A stretch of 64,000 bases of DNA. It comes from Pseudisothecium myosuroides. Its lineage: Eukaryota; Streptophyta; Bryopsida; Hypnales; Lembophyllaceae. The first letter of the stretch is position 1, and every line of letters starts with the position of its first letter. The stretch covers positions 5,210,501 to 5,274,500 of the forward strand of contig OX637290.1 in NCBI GenBank assembly GCA_951799445.1, written 5' to 3'. The notes under the pieces are model-generated. The model had not been told where the DNA came from, did no database searches, and saw nothing but the letters and a program-made list of their open reading frames with translations. Shown one piece after another: positions 44,891-55,602 of the stretch. Position numbers and translations under genes: made by a program.

Positions 44891-45593
44891 ATTTGAATAT
44901 AAAATTCAAATTTTAATCAAATTTTTAATGAATAAAATTTGATTTTGAATTTATTTTAAATTCTAATGATATTCTTTAATAACAATTCAAACTTAAAATT
45001 TGATCAAAATTTTAATCAATTACAGTTGTAAATCTAATTGTGATTCAAATAACTTGATGAAAATTTTGACTTCGGTTCAACTTTGATCAATTCAAATTCT
45101 AATGCAATTTTCATTCAATTTTCTCTAGGATGTAATTTGATTAGAATTCAAACTTATAATTGAATTGAGTTTCTAACATATATTTTAGAATTTAATATAA
45201 AAATTATACTTCGTTGGTTCAAGGGATGTCACGAAGATGCTTAGATTGCCCAAAAATTAAGATTCTTCACAACTTCTTCATCACAAATCTAAATAGAATG
45301 AATCAAAGCTTCACATATATTTTGAACCATAATAATTGAAATAAAAATTAAACTCATAGAAAGATAATAACATATTCTATTTTATAACAAAATTTCATTA
45401 GAAATTGAGGTGATAGGAACATGCTTGAAATTCATTTAGTCCCTCAAGATGACAATAGTAAATTAGGGATTAGAATTTGAGTTTTGAGTGTTAAACTATA
45501 CCAAATGTAAGTTCTATACTATTCAAATTTCTAAACTTGAACTATTCAACAATTCAACTATTTAATTCTAAAATTTGGCTGAACTACCTTTAC

Positions 45594-45935
45594 AAAAATG
45601 CTTGTCAGATTTTCATAACAAGTTAGATTAAATTGAAAATTTTGCCACTGAAATTAGACTTCAATATCAATCATTTCCAACAAGTTTTATGGAAAACGGA
45701 CTTTCTATGAAGGAAATGTGAGCCTCCAAAGTCTGCTGAATTTGCAAAATGAAAATGAAAAGAATAAAGTGAAACTTCTTTTAGAAAAATGCTTTTCAGA
45801 ATTTCAAAACAATTTAGAAAAAACTGAAAATTTTATCACTAAAATTAGACTTCAATATGAACCATTTCCAACAAGTTTCATGGAAAACGGACCTAAAATG
45901 AAGGAGATACGGGCCTTCAAAGTCTGCTGATTTTG
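45594..45935. repeat. Direct repeat, 2 x ~150 bp, period 191
   Basis: The segments starting at 45594 and 45785 share AAAATGCTTKTCAGA, ATTAGACTTCAATAT, TTTCCAACAAGTTT and ATGGAAAACGGAC blocks in the same order. It is a tandem duplication within the CACTA element. Confidence 0.8.
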
Positions 45936-45989
45936 TGAAAAATGACTAGAAAACCAATAAATAAGACTTACATTCCTACTTACATCAAA

Positions 45990-46160
45990 TGACTCCAGCC
46001 CTGGTGCAATGGCTGGAGTCTATGGGCTCCAAGCATGAAGTCCTAGGTTCGAACCATGCCATGGGCAGGTAGGGGCAGTCCACGTGGTGGATAGGGAGCA
46101 GTCCATGTGGTGGGTAGGGGCAATCCACGTGGCAGATAGGAGCAGTCCAAAAAAAGTTTT
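45990..46160 (+). mobile_element. tRNA-derived SINE with a 22-bp tandem repeat tail, inside the CACTA element
   Basis: The A box TGGTGCAATGG (46002) and the B-box-like GGTTCGAACCA (46046-46056) are 44 bases apart, as in polymerase III SINE heads. The body consists of nearly four 22-23-bp units (GTGGGTAGGGGCAATCCAC-like, 46067-46149) followed by an A-rich/T-rich run. The unusual minisatellite body makes it worth comparing with other copies. Confidence 0.7.
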
Positions 46161-46426
46161 TTGTTTTTTTGTTTTTTTTTATAAATTTCAGATTTGACCA
46201 AGACAAAATCAACAGAAATGTATTGATAGCCGGTCCAAACCAAGAGTTCCTAACCAACAAGAGAAACCAACACATTTCTGTTGATTTTGTCTTCATTTGG
46301 ACCGAATTCTTCTAGTAGTGGACCACCCCCTGAAATGTACACTGTTGGTACATGGAAGAAAGCAAAATGTACCTCTGTGCCATGTTCGGTTTTACAGCCC
46401 AATCGGTTTATGAGCCTCCTACCTTA

Positions 46427-46612
46427 CAGTAGAACCTCTCTAAGTCGATAGAGTTGGGACCAGTCTGACACATTGAGTTAGAGAGGTTATTACATTAGGA
46501 AGGGGCCATCATGTTTGTGTGTGGTTCATATTGATAAGTTGGGACCGGCAATCAATACTTCTTGACAATGCTTTATTGACTTAGAGAAGATCGACTTAGA
46601 GAGGTTCTATTG
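46427..46612. mobile_element. 186-bp pogo/Emigrant-like MITE
   Basis: The ends CAGTAGAACCTCTCTAAGTC and GACTTAGAGAGGTTCTATTG are inverted repeats with one mismatch, and TA lies on each side. CAGTA-AACCTCTAT-like termini are typical of plant pogo-type MITEs. It inserted in the TA at the right end of copy B3. Confidence 0.85.
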
Positions 46613-46615
46613 TAC

Positions 46616-46972
46616 TAAGGTAGTATGCTCTAAGAGCGACCATTTTAGGGTTGGTTTGCCTTTTGGATGCGGAACATAACACAAGTGGTTTCATATTTTT
46701 TGAATCATTTTTGAATTACTTATGAATTTTCAATTTTTTTTGTTGTAGGCACCTATTTGTGACCCTAGGTCTTCCAAAATTGGACCACTTGCATCTTCTA
46801 AAGTAATTTGAGTAAATGAAGGTCAATGATTGGCTCTTGCAATAAATAATGCTTTTCTCTCGATTCTCTCAATGGCTTGAGAGGTCCATTTAAGGACCAT
46901 CTAATGTCCATTTCAGACCTAAATGTAGGGTCAATTTGAAGAGACCACTCGCTTTTAGAGCAGACTACCTTA
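46616..46972 (+). mobile_element. TAAGGTAG-family TIR element, copy B4
   Basis: The ends are TAAGGTAGTATGCTCTAAGA and GAGCAGACTACCTTA. The interior matches B1 (CACCTATTTGTGACC, ATGATTGGCTCTTGCAAT). It has an undisturbed TTAA at 46890-46893, another empty site for the insertion in B2. Before the pogo-like MITE arrived, B3 and B4 lay one base apart. Confidence 0.75.
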
Positions 46973-46976
46973 CTGT

Positions 46977-47690
46977 GTGCCCTATGCCGTTGCCACAGTC
47001 AAAATAAAAATAAAAGTAATTTTCTAGTTTTTAAACTTTGAAATTCAACATCTTTTACACTATAGGTCCAAACACCACAAAATACAACCTATGCACCCTC
47101 ATTTCAGGAGCTTTTTGGCGGTACCCAAAACACGATAGGAGGACCTATGGTCCAAGAAATTTCAAAGTAACAAACAGACAAACAAAAACAAACAAACAAC
47201 CTAACTTAAGGTGTAGACTAGTGTGCCCCTATGCCATTGTCCCAATATATTAAAATTAAAATAAAAGTAATTTTCTAATTTTTTAATTCATAAAACTTCA
47301 AACTTCAATATCTTTCACACTATAAGTGCAAAGGCCACGAAACAAAGCCTGTGCACCCCTCCTCGCTAGGGACTTTCTAACAATATTAAGAATGCGACTA
47401 GGGGATGCATGGTCCAAGAGATCTCATGATAACAAACAAAACAAACAAAAAGCCTAACTTAAGGTATAGACTAGTATGCCTTGTGCCGTTGCTACAATCA
47501 AAATACAAGTAAAAGTAATTTTCTATATTTTAAAAATAAAAAATAACTCAATATCGAGAACTGTCCCATCGTAGGTCCAAAGGCCACAAAACAAAGCTTG
47601 TGCACTCCTCCTCACTAGGGGCTTTCCGGTAGTACCAAGAACATGGTAGAGGAATGCATGGTTCTAGGGATCTCACTGTAAATTTTTTTT
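46977..47690 (+). repeat. Tandem triplication of a ~250-bp unit
   Basis: Units start near 46977, 47227 and 47480 (CCCTATGCCGTTG-like). Each contains AAAAGTAATTTTCTA, GGTCCAAAGGCCAC-like, CCTCCTC and CTAACTTAAGGTGTAGACTAG. They are moderately diverged. A fourth, isolated copy lies at 29385-29640. Confidence 0.85.
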
Positions 47691-50380
47691 AAAAAGGTAT
47701 GAATATTCTAAAAAATTTAAAGATTAAATAAATGTTTGATGCAAAAGATTTAGAGTGAGTACATTGAAGTTAAGGCAGGTTTTAGAAAATTTGCCAATTC
47801 AATTTTGACTTCTTCTAACATTTACATAACTTGATATTTGAATATTTTTAATGGACTTCACCCAAATTTAACTACAATTTGATTTTATATGATTATTATT
47901 AATAATTAATAATTAATGTTCTAAAAACAAAACAATGGTTGTTAGTTACAGATACTACCTTAATATGTGGCAATGAGTTTTTATATACGATATTCAAATT
48001 TCTTTGGGGCTTCATCTAAATTTAACACAAATTTGTACAAAATATGAATTCAAAATGCAAGCGAATAGCTGACAAAGAATTTTTGCTCAGTTTTAAGCCC
48101 GGGTTTTAACTGGTCCTAACATTTGTTCAATGATTGAAGTTTCAATAGGCCCAATACATATAGTCAACTACATTTTCATTTTTTTTCTTGTATCTGTAGT
48201 TAAACTATGCTAGATCATATACAATTTATCTAATTCTTAAAACTGAAGGCTGCTTCACACAGGAGAAGCAAGCAATAAGAGTGTCCAAGTGGACAAAAGA
48301 GGAATGGGCACAACTCTCAAATTGGTTTCACACACAAGGCCAGTAACTGGAATACATTCAAGCACCATTGGATGAAAAGAAATCATCCATGAATTCTCTT
48401 GAATGAAAAAGAAATCATAAGTGGCTTACATTAGTATGCTATTGTTACCAAATGACTACCAATGTAAGTCATGTAAGACTTTTTTCACAATAAACCTATA
48501 TAAGCCAGATAATATTTTTGAGATTAGCTCTCCACTTTCACATAAGTAAGTCACACTTGTATGAAAGTGGAGTGCTAATCTCAATAATGCTTTGATCTAT
48601 ATGATGACCTTTAAGTCGGAATTAGTTTAGTTGATTTTTGAAGTGACATGTAGGGTTTTTTGTATTGATGAATACAAGGTCCACTTTGCAACTATAGGGT
48701 TTGTTTAAAGCTATGATTTTTAAAATGGTTGAAGAAAGCGAGGATTAAAATGGTGGAATGAATTTAGAATAGTAATGACAAAATTTTGAAGTCATGCAAC
48801 TAAAATTGAAGCCTTTAGAGTCTTTCAAGTCAGTGTCACTTCAATTGAAGGAGTTGAAATTTTTTTGAGGGAGCTAATGGAAATTTTTGGATTTACAATA
48901 ATTTCCAAAACAAAGGTTGTAAAAATTTAGATTGGATTCTTTTTATAGAAATGATAGCATTTGAACTTTTTTTGAGGCAACCAATGGGACTTACAAAGAC
49001 GAGTGGAATTGAACGTGGAATGTAGTGTCCACTTTGCAACCACAGGGTCCAAATCTTTGGATTTTTTGTTTTGACAAATATAGGGTTGAGCACATACTAT
49101 TGGCCAATATACACCTCCAAAGTTCAATATAATAAGTTCATAGACTTCTATCCCAACTAAAGTCTATAAATAGTCCTGAAAGGATGAGCCTACAACTATT
49201 TTTCACACTCTATTTTGCAACTATCTATAATTGTAATTTTTTGTATTGTTTTTCAAAGATGTTTTTCACACTCTATTTTGCAACTATCTATAATTGTAAT
49301 TTTTTGTATCATTTTTCAAAGATGTGATTACACGTCTTCTATTAGTTGCACAAATTTCACATTTTTTTTTGAAAATTTGAAATCATTGTGAAATTTTAAA
49401 TAAAAAACAAAACAATTCATATCAAATGCAATATATGCTCAAAAAAATAATTCTCCATAGATTCACATTATACTATAGAACATCACAATGCAAAACTAAC
49501 ACATATCTCACAATTTATTTATAACATTCTTCAGAAGCTATATCAACACCCTTGGAATATCTCACAATTTACTTATAACATTCTTCAGAAGCTATATCAA
49601 CACCCTTGGAAAAGGAATCGTTTTGTGCACAATCTTGAGCTCATATCAAGAGGGAGCTATCTCAGAAAGCTTTACGAGGAACACAAGATGTTGGCTATTA
49701 CTAAGTGCCATGCATGTTCTCTACAATGAATGTCGGTATGCATCTATCTTTGGTCACCATCTACGGTGAAGAAAGGAGTGAGCTATCACAACTGCTGAAG
49801 AATGATAAGCTTGTGTTCCTCACCACTGAACGAAGAAGGCATTGTCTCATGCTTTGTCTCCAGGGTAGGGACACAGTTGCTAGAGACTCAAACTCGCCAC
49901 TCGATCGATGCTCAACTGGTGCATTCCCTCTTAAGCTCGGATCACATTCATCGAGCAAACTTTCCTAAGAGACACGATTGTGCGTCAGTGAGAGTGAAGT
50001 TTGAATATTGTACGGAATAGTTATTAGAGTCAAAGTTCTATTGATAAGTGTTCTAAATCTGTGCTCTACTTCAATGTCCAATTATTGAGCCATCTGCAAT
50101 GGATATTTAGATTAATTTGGACAGGTTTTTAGATACATGCTCTGTAATAAGTGATCCCACCATAATTAATATGTACCTATTGTCAAAGGAACAATTCTAG
50201 AACATCTATCGAAAAACCTTCAGTCCTTCATGACGTCTGTATGGGGTATTCAAATAACACATTCTTCGGTAAGTTGAAATCCTGTGTCATATGCTGGCAA
50301 GAACGTATGAAAATTTGGCCAGTCTGATATTAGGTACTATGCTCAGCAGCTAAAAGTGACAACGACAGGTGTTCTTAACC
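47691..50380. other. AT-rich intergenic DNA with two small tandem duplications
   Basis: No gene is recognised. A 63-bp unit is duplicated at 49200-49325 and a 54-bp unit at 49505-49611. Both duplications are nearly perfect and therefore recent. Confidence 0.7.
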
Positions 50381-53081
50381 TTAAATTTCCTGAAGACGAT
50401 GACGGAAGACACGATCATGTTCAGCCACACCATAGAAGTCCGCCAAGTATTCCAGTGCATCCAAGTTCGAGGTGCACACATGGCAAACGCTTTCAAACTC
50501 GCCTGGTGTAATAGTCCCCCAATCATGGCACGTTGTTATGAACCTCAACAGCTGGGTGTAGTAGCCATCATAGTTGAGGATGAGAAACGGAACCGGGAAG
50601 GAAGACCCAAGGCGGTTGAGCTGAACGAGGGCGATGATCTCAAACACCTCATCCAGGGTTCCAATACCCCCTGGCAAGCAAATAAATGATGTATGATCGG
50701 ACGCACTGTTGCGCACCCCCGCCTCTACGAGACCATGCTTCCGCGCAGAAAAGAAACTGGCACACAGAAACTCCATGAGATTCAGACCTAATACAATATT
50801 GATCCTATTGCAGAAAGAATTTAATACCAGCTAAGGTGGAGGGAACTAAATCCTGATCCCGTCTCCTATACGAGCAAAGTTGACAACATTAACTCATCTA
50901 ATCATTCACTCGGTTGGACTTCTAATAAAGTGGTATAAGCATGGCTTGACGAATGTTTATGGCCGCCACTGATTGTTGAGTGGAAATGGGGTTGACAACA
51001 ACCTCCCACTTTGAAATGGCATAAGAAATCCACACAGTGGCCAAAATTTAATCTCAACAAATTTGGCTCTTGTTGCCAAATGTGATCTATCCAAAGCTCT
51101 ATAAAATCTCGCCAAAAAAACACTCCTACAAATGCTTAAACGCAAATAGTATCCTCTACCTTATCAGATGATAAAAGAAGAGGTAGGTGCAGGTACTGAC
51201 CGACAGGTGAAATAAGTCTCGTTTGCAAGGTAAGGGTGGACAGAGCTCTGGACCCAACTGCCACCCTCATTGGATATTCTGAAACCCCCAACAGGCTGTT
51301 TGGCTTCCATCGCCCCTTTCATCACCGCATCCATCAAGCCTGGCCCCGCCCCTGTCCATGACGTGCAATTCAGAAGAAGGGCCACCTGAATATGTACAAC
51401 CTGGGTTCAGAATGCTGCCATGTGCAAGGACGTCATTCAACTAAATTCAATGAAAGTTGGCGGCAACGGTACACTGCGCATCAACACATATTGAACGCTT
51501 CTAATTCTTTCTTGAAAGTAATTATAACGAAAGCGATAGGGACCAACAGGTAGCACAGAAGCCAAGACAGTCCAGTTATAGACGTTTCTTTCCACTTGAG
51601 GATCTGTTCTTCACAGGTAAAGTCGTGTGTCATAAGTCTTCGAACCCTAACAAACAGTTTCAGTTTCGAAAAAACATACCATTCTTTATCAATTTAGAGC
51701 TCATTTCTGGGGTTAGTATGTAAAGTTTATAATATTAGATGATACTATCGACAAATCTTGGGGTTTTAGTATGTCATTCAAAATCTGAAATAATCTTCCA
51801 ATATGTGGCATTTACCTAGTATGCCAATTGTTTTATCTAGGAATGCTTAGAATTGACATCTACAAAATGTTACATTAGTGTCCTTAGTTTAATGAGAATT
51901 GCTTTTAAGAGAATTGATCTTATTAGCAAACATTTTCACCAACTTAGATCACCCCCAAGTGATACACTTCCTAACATTCATTGTCTTTGCAATTCTCTTA
52001 AAACCAAACTCAGATTGTGTAATTTCGTATCCAATTGCCTGCTGTAAACTTCATATCCAATTGTTTAATGAATAAGAGTTTCCAGCTTCCTCAAAGGGTA
52101 CAAAGACTTATGGAAAGCGACTGTACAAATGCCAACTGATTACTAAAATCGCTTGGCTTCTTGCTTGCATCATGTTGACAAGCTTATTACAAACTTATAG
52201 CATGGCTTACTTCATGCGCGAGCTCCTTCGCCTTCAAATAATGAGAGTGGTCAATACTGGTCCGCGCTGATCCAAGGTACACTGCCCCACGCCCTAGCCT
52301 ATCAATGAGCTTGTAGCAGTCCAGAATCTCTTTCCGAACCTGTCACGTAACATTCATGGATTCCTGCACTTGTGAGAACGGTTTGTGAGGTGCAGCTCAG
52401 TCAATACCAGATAATGGAATACAAAAGAGCTTTATCACAGGGGCCAAGATCATGCCTAGTGGGGGTCTAAACTCACACCGTGAGAACGTTTAAGCATTCC
52501 ATCCAAGTAGGATACGGCGCAAACATAACATTCTTGAGGAGAAGTGGCATGGGCACCTTTTAAAAAACAGTGCAACTAAAAGTTGCTTAGAGCAAAGTCA
52601 TGTAAATCAGATCAAATCAAGTAAAATTTTAGCTTCGACATACTCTCCTTTATTCAAATTTGAGCTCAACTTTGCAAAGCCAGGTATCAAGGATTTCTTT
52701 TCATGCCAATTCAGAGGGTTCTCAACAACGATTCTCTCGAACTGTGAAGACTAGAAAACGGTCATAGCGACCGCTAGAGGCAATGAAAATGGGAACCAAA
52801 CATGACATGCCCGAAAAGAGTATCGATCTTACCGCATCAGGGCTCTGTCGTGTCGAGTACTCCTCAGTCAACGTTGGCCCACCCTCTTCCTCGTTTGCTT
52901 GAATGGCGAACAACGACATCTGCAACCTTGACCGTCCTTTTCCAGGCTCTGAAAAATGGACGATGGAGGACAAGAGAGGCGTACGCAAAGAAAGGGATTG
53001 CAACGATCTACATTTCGTAGGTTTGTCATTAAGAATTGGCAGACACAAGATCCTAGGGCTCACTAGACCATGGATTTTCAT
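50381..53081 (-). CDS. LOG-family nucleotide phosphoribohydrolase, plastid-targeted type, four exons
   Basis: The exons are 53081-52833, 52339-52211, 51385-51201 and 50756-50381, joined in phase 0, 0 and 2 with GT-AG borders, giving 312 residues. Residues 1 to about 55 are basic and Ser/Leu-rich without acidic residues early on, like a plastid transit peptide. The Rossmann-type core follows (GRGAVYLGSAR), with GAGPGLMDA at 138-146 and the signature PGGIGTLDE at 216-224, the nucleotide-binding and catalytic motif of the LOG/lysine-decarboxylase-like family. LOG enzymes release active cytokinin bases from riboside monophosphates. This sequence resembles the divergent plant branch represented by Arabidopsis At1g50575, whose substrate is unproven, so cytokinin activation is a family inference. 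The start at 53081 is a clear ATG with A at -3. Confidence 0.92.
50940..51160 (-). repeat. Dispersed repeat in LOG-gene intron 3, related to 61515-61725
   Basis: The two segments share CACTGATTGTTGAGTGGAAA-like, TTGACAACAACCTCCCAC-like, TTTAATCTCAACA, TTTGGCTCTTGT and CGCAAATAGTATCCTC-like blocks in the same order and orientation. The class of element is unknown. Both copies lie in introns of minus-strand genes. Confidence 0.65.
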
Positions 53082-53159
53082 GTTCAGCGACTTCGAGAGC
53101 GCGTTCCAATAAATTCAGATAACACGAACAAAAGAGTAGCACATTGCTATAACACAACA

Positions 53160-53894
53160 ATGGATGTAGTTCCAGTTGATGTCGCTAGACCAGGAAGCGA
53201 GGAGTCAGTTGAACAAGCAATGGTAAATCCCGCAGCTCCCCTGAGCCAAGTACACGACGCATTCCATAAGACAGAACTCCAATTTCATAGCAGGTAAATT
53301 AGAGTCCTGATGCCTAAACACGAAGCCAAAAACGGTGGAAAAGAGAGATTGAGCTTCCCAAAACAGAGTCCAGCTCTGATTAGGTCTAGAAAAAACTCAC
53401 CACCTGGGTCAGCATCCATTGATGCTAAAATCCGAAACTTGAGAAAAAAAGTGGCAAACAACAGATCCGATGCAACCCATTCCTCAACGCGAATACATGA
53501 TACGACTGCGCAGATGAAGACGATGCAAAGTCACATGTTTGGCGTGTTGGAGACAGATCAAAGCAATTACTAGAAGAATGTAGAATTAAGTCACCAGTTG
53601 CATGACGCCTGAGCTTCTGCGCCTCTACTCCAACTAGATGGAGCTTTGGAGAAAAGTGCTGCATTCGCTGGAGCTCATAATGAAGAAATTCCATCAAGAA
53701 GGAATCAAACCCTTAACGAATTCAAACCTAGCAGTGCTGCAAAGATGATCAACAATCTCGTGGAACTCTCACCTAGTCGTTCTGAATCTTTTTGCAAACG
53801 CAGCTGGCGAGCTCTTGGTTGTCCGAATTTGATGCGCCATGGAAATTCTTCAACATCCGACCTGCATAAAGAAATTTCACTTCGGATTGCATGA
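53160..53894 (+). pseudogene. Degraded open frame upstream of the LOG gene, unknown origin
   Basis: One plus-strand frame stays readable from ATG 53160 to 53894 apart from TAA at 53295, TAG at 53571 and a TGA near 53610. It reads as a hydrophilic, Ser- and Lys-rich protein (for example SASIDAKIRNLRKKVANN, later SRRNQTLNEFK). The frame is constant, so it may be an old coding remnant or simply the GC-richer promoter side of the LOG gene. I recognise no family. Confidence 0.25.
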
Positions 53895-53899
53895 TCGGC

Positions 53900-54667
53900 A
53901 GATATTTATTGCGCGTGGAACCGGAACCGGAACCGGAATAATTTCCATACAATGGCATCTTTTTTTAGAATCATTTTTTTTGTTGAATATAGTTGCAAAT
54001 TATTTTCCTCCTCAATACTTGAACTTGCCAATCATCCCACAGACAAAATTCAAATCCTTCTCTACATAAACATAGAGACTTGCATGTTTTGAAAATTTGG
54101 TGTGATTATTAAATGTCATGTTAAGATTCACCTTTGAAAAACAGAATGCAAAAATATTTCCCTACAAATTCTATTTGGCAATTTAAAGGCAATGAAGCTG
54201 AATTCTAATTAAAAACTCCTTGCAATCCTGCACTGCATAGTGTGCGGTCATTGGGCGGTGATACAAAATTTTGTTCCCATTGTAATTGAATTGGTAGTTG
54301 AATCGTGTGATTTGGTAAATGGCAACTGTTGTTGTCCAATTTTTGGATGTGTACAGTAAATGGATGATTTACTCTACTTCATTGCACAAATTTTTGTGGA
54401 AAAAATAAGCCAATATTGATAAAAGTCCTACTTTTTGGTCCATTCATTATGTAAGTGAATGGATTGATATATCCCTATTGATATTATTTTGGTAGGGTTG
54501 GATAGATGTTAACCTTGAAATACCTAAGAAGAAGTTTTGTGTCCTTTGGATGATTTCAAAGAGGCCTTGAAAATGGAAAAAATGTTATTTCATCCAATTT
54601 GTTTCAGGAGAATTGCTTGAACCTAATTTTAGCTATGAAAATGATCTTTTTTGAATTTGAGATCTTC
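53900..54667. other. AT-rich intergenic DNA
   Basis: I see no gene, tandem repeat or inverted-repeat element in this interval. Confidence 0.4.
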
Positions 54668-54671
54668 TTAA

Positions 54672-55598
54672 CCCCTAAAGGACCAACATGCCTTTTTTAG
54701 CAACATAGAAATTTTGGGCAGGTACGTGTGACTAGAGATTTGCATATTTTGGACTGAAATTTTTATAGAAGGTGGGGACGAGGAATATCTTTCATATGCA
54801 CAAAATTTCATGACATTTGGAAATACGAGTCAAAAGTTATGGCCTAATATGTTGTTTGTTTCTCAACTCGGGCAGTCCGGGCAAATAAAAAAAAATTACT
54901 TTTTTCAAAAATAACAATTTGAAATTGGTTTATTATATTTATATATATACGTGGAAAGCTTTGAATCATTCCATTCTGATCAATGAATCAATCGTTATGA
55001 GAATTTTTAGTTTGCGGGCAGTTATGGATTATCTACTCTAAAATAAACTTTGAAGTCGTTTATTTCACTCAATTTTCAATATTTTTCAAAAAAAATAAAA
55101 TTCTAGGATGTAGATTGTTTATTACAACATTGCAACCGTTGGGATTGGTCATTTTCAATTCCATAATTAACTTCTTAACAATTTAGTGTTTTGAACCATT
55201 CTCTACTTCTTTCTACTTACTATTTTTTTCCTATATGTTGTACAATTCCAAATAATCTGAAAATTTTCAAGCATGTAGCCAACTTGCCCTGAAGAATGAA
55301 TCCAAAGAAGCACAACCATTTTGGAAATTTTTTCATAATAATTTGACCTTGTGAAGTGCAGCTGCCCGGTTTTTCGCAGGGCCAAAAAAAGGACTTTTGC
55401 CACTTCAAACGCTAATATCTTGAGATCCACACGGTGGAAATTTCTGAATTTTTTTCCACATATTCTCAAACCAAAGTACTACAAGATCCTACGGTTATAT
55501 GTATCCAAAAATGATATTTTTCAAAAATTTGGTACTTGTACTAGAAATGGTAGTTTTGGAGCATTTTTGGTGAGAACATAGTCAAGAAACTTTCGGGG
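54672..55598 (+). mobile_element. TTAA-flanked CCCC-end element, subfamily 2
   Basis: TTAA lies at 54668-54671 and 55599-55602. The ends are CCCCTAAAGGACC and a decayed ACTTTCGGGG. It is collinear over its 927 bp with the copy at 3287-4196, differing mainly by transitions and small indels. It has no coding capacity. Confidence 0.85.
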
Positions 55599-55602
55599 TT
55601 AA

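Larger units (their letters stand above)
44494..46320. mobile_element. CACTA (En/Spm-type) non-autonomous element
   Basis: The ends are CACTACTAGA and TCTAGTAGTG, with the 3-bp duplication GAC on each side (44491-44493 and 46321-46323). These are the diagnostic features of CACTA elements. Subterminal motifs such as GACAAAATCAACAGAAATGT recur near both ends in different orientations, as expected for transposase-binding repeats. The 1.8-kb interior encodes no transposase. It is filled with simple repeats and a SINE. Confidence 0.88.
44290..46426 (+). mobile_element. TAAGGTAG-family TIR element, copy B3, split by a CACTA element
   Basis: The left end is TAAGGTAATCTGCTCTTAAAGCGACC-like and the right end GAGCCTCCTACCTTA. 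Without the CACTA insertion about 307 bp remain, with the same organisation as copies B1, B2 and B4 but shorter. Confidence 0.65.
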
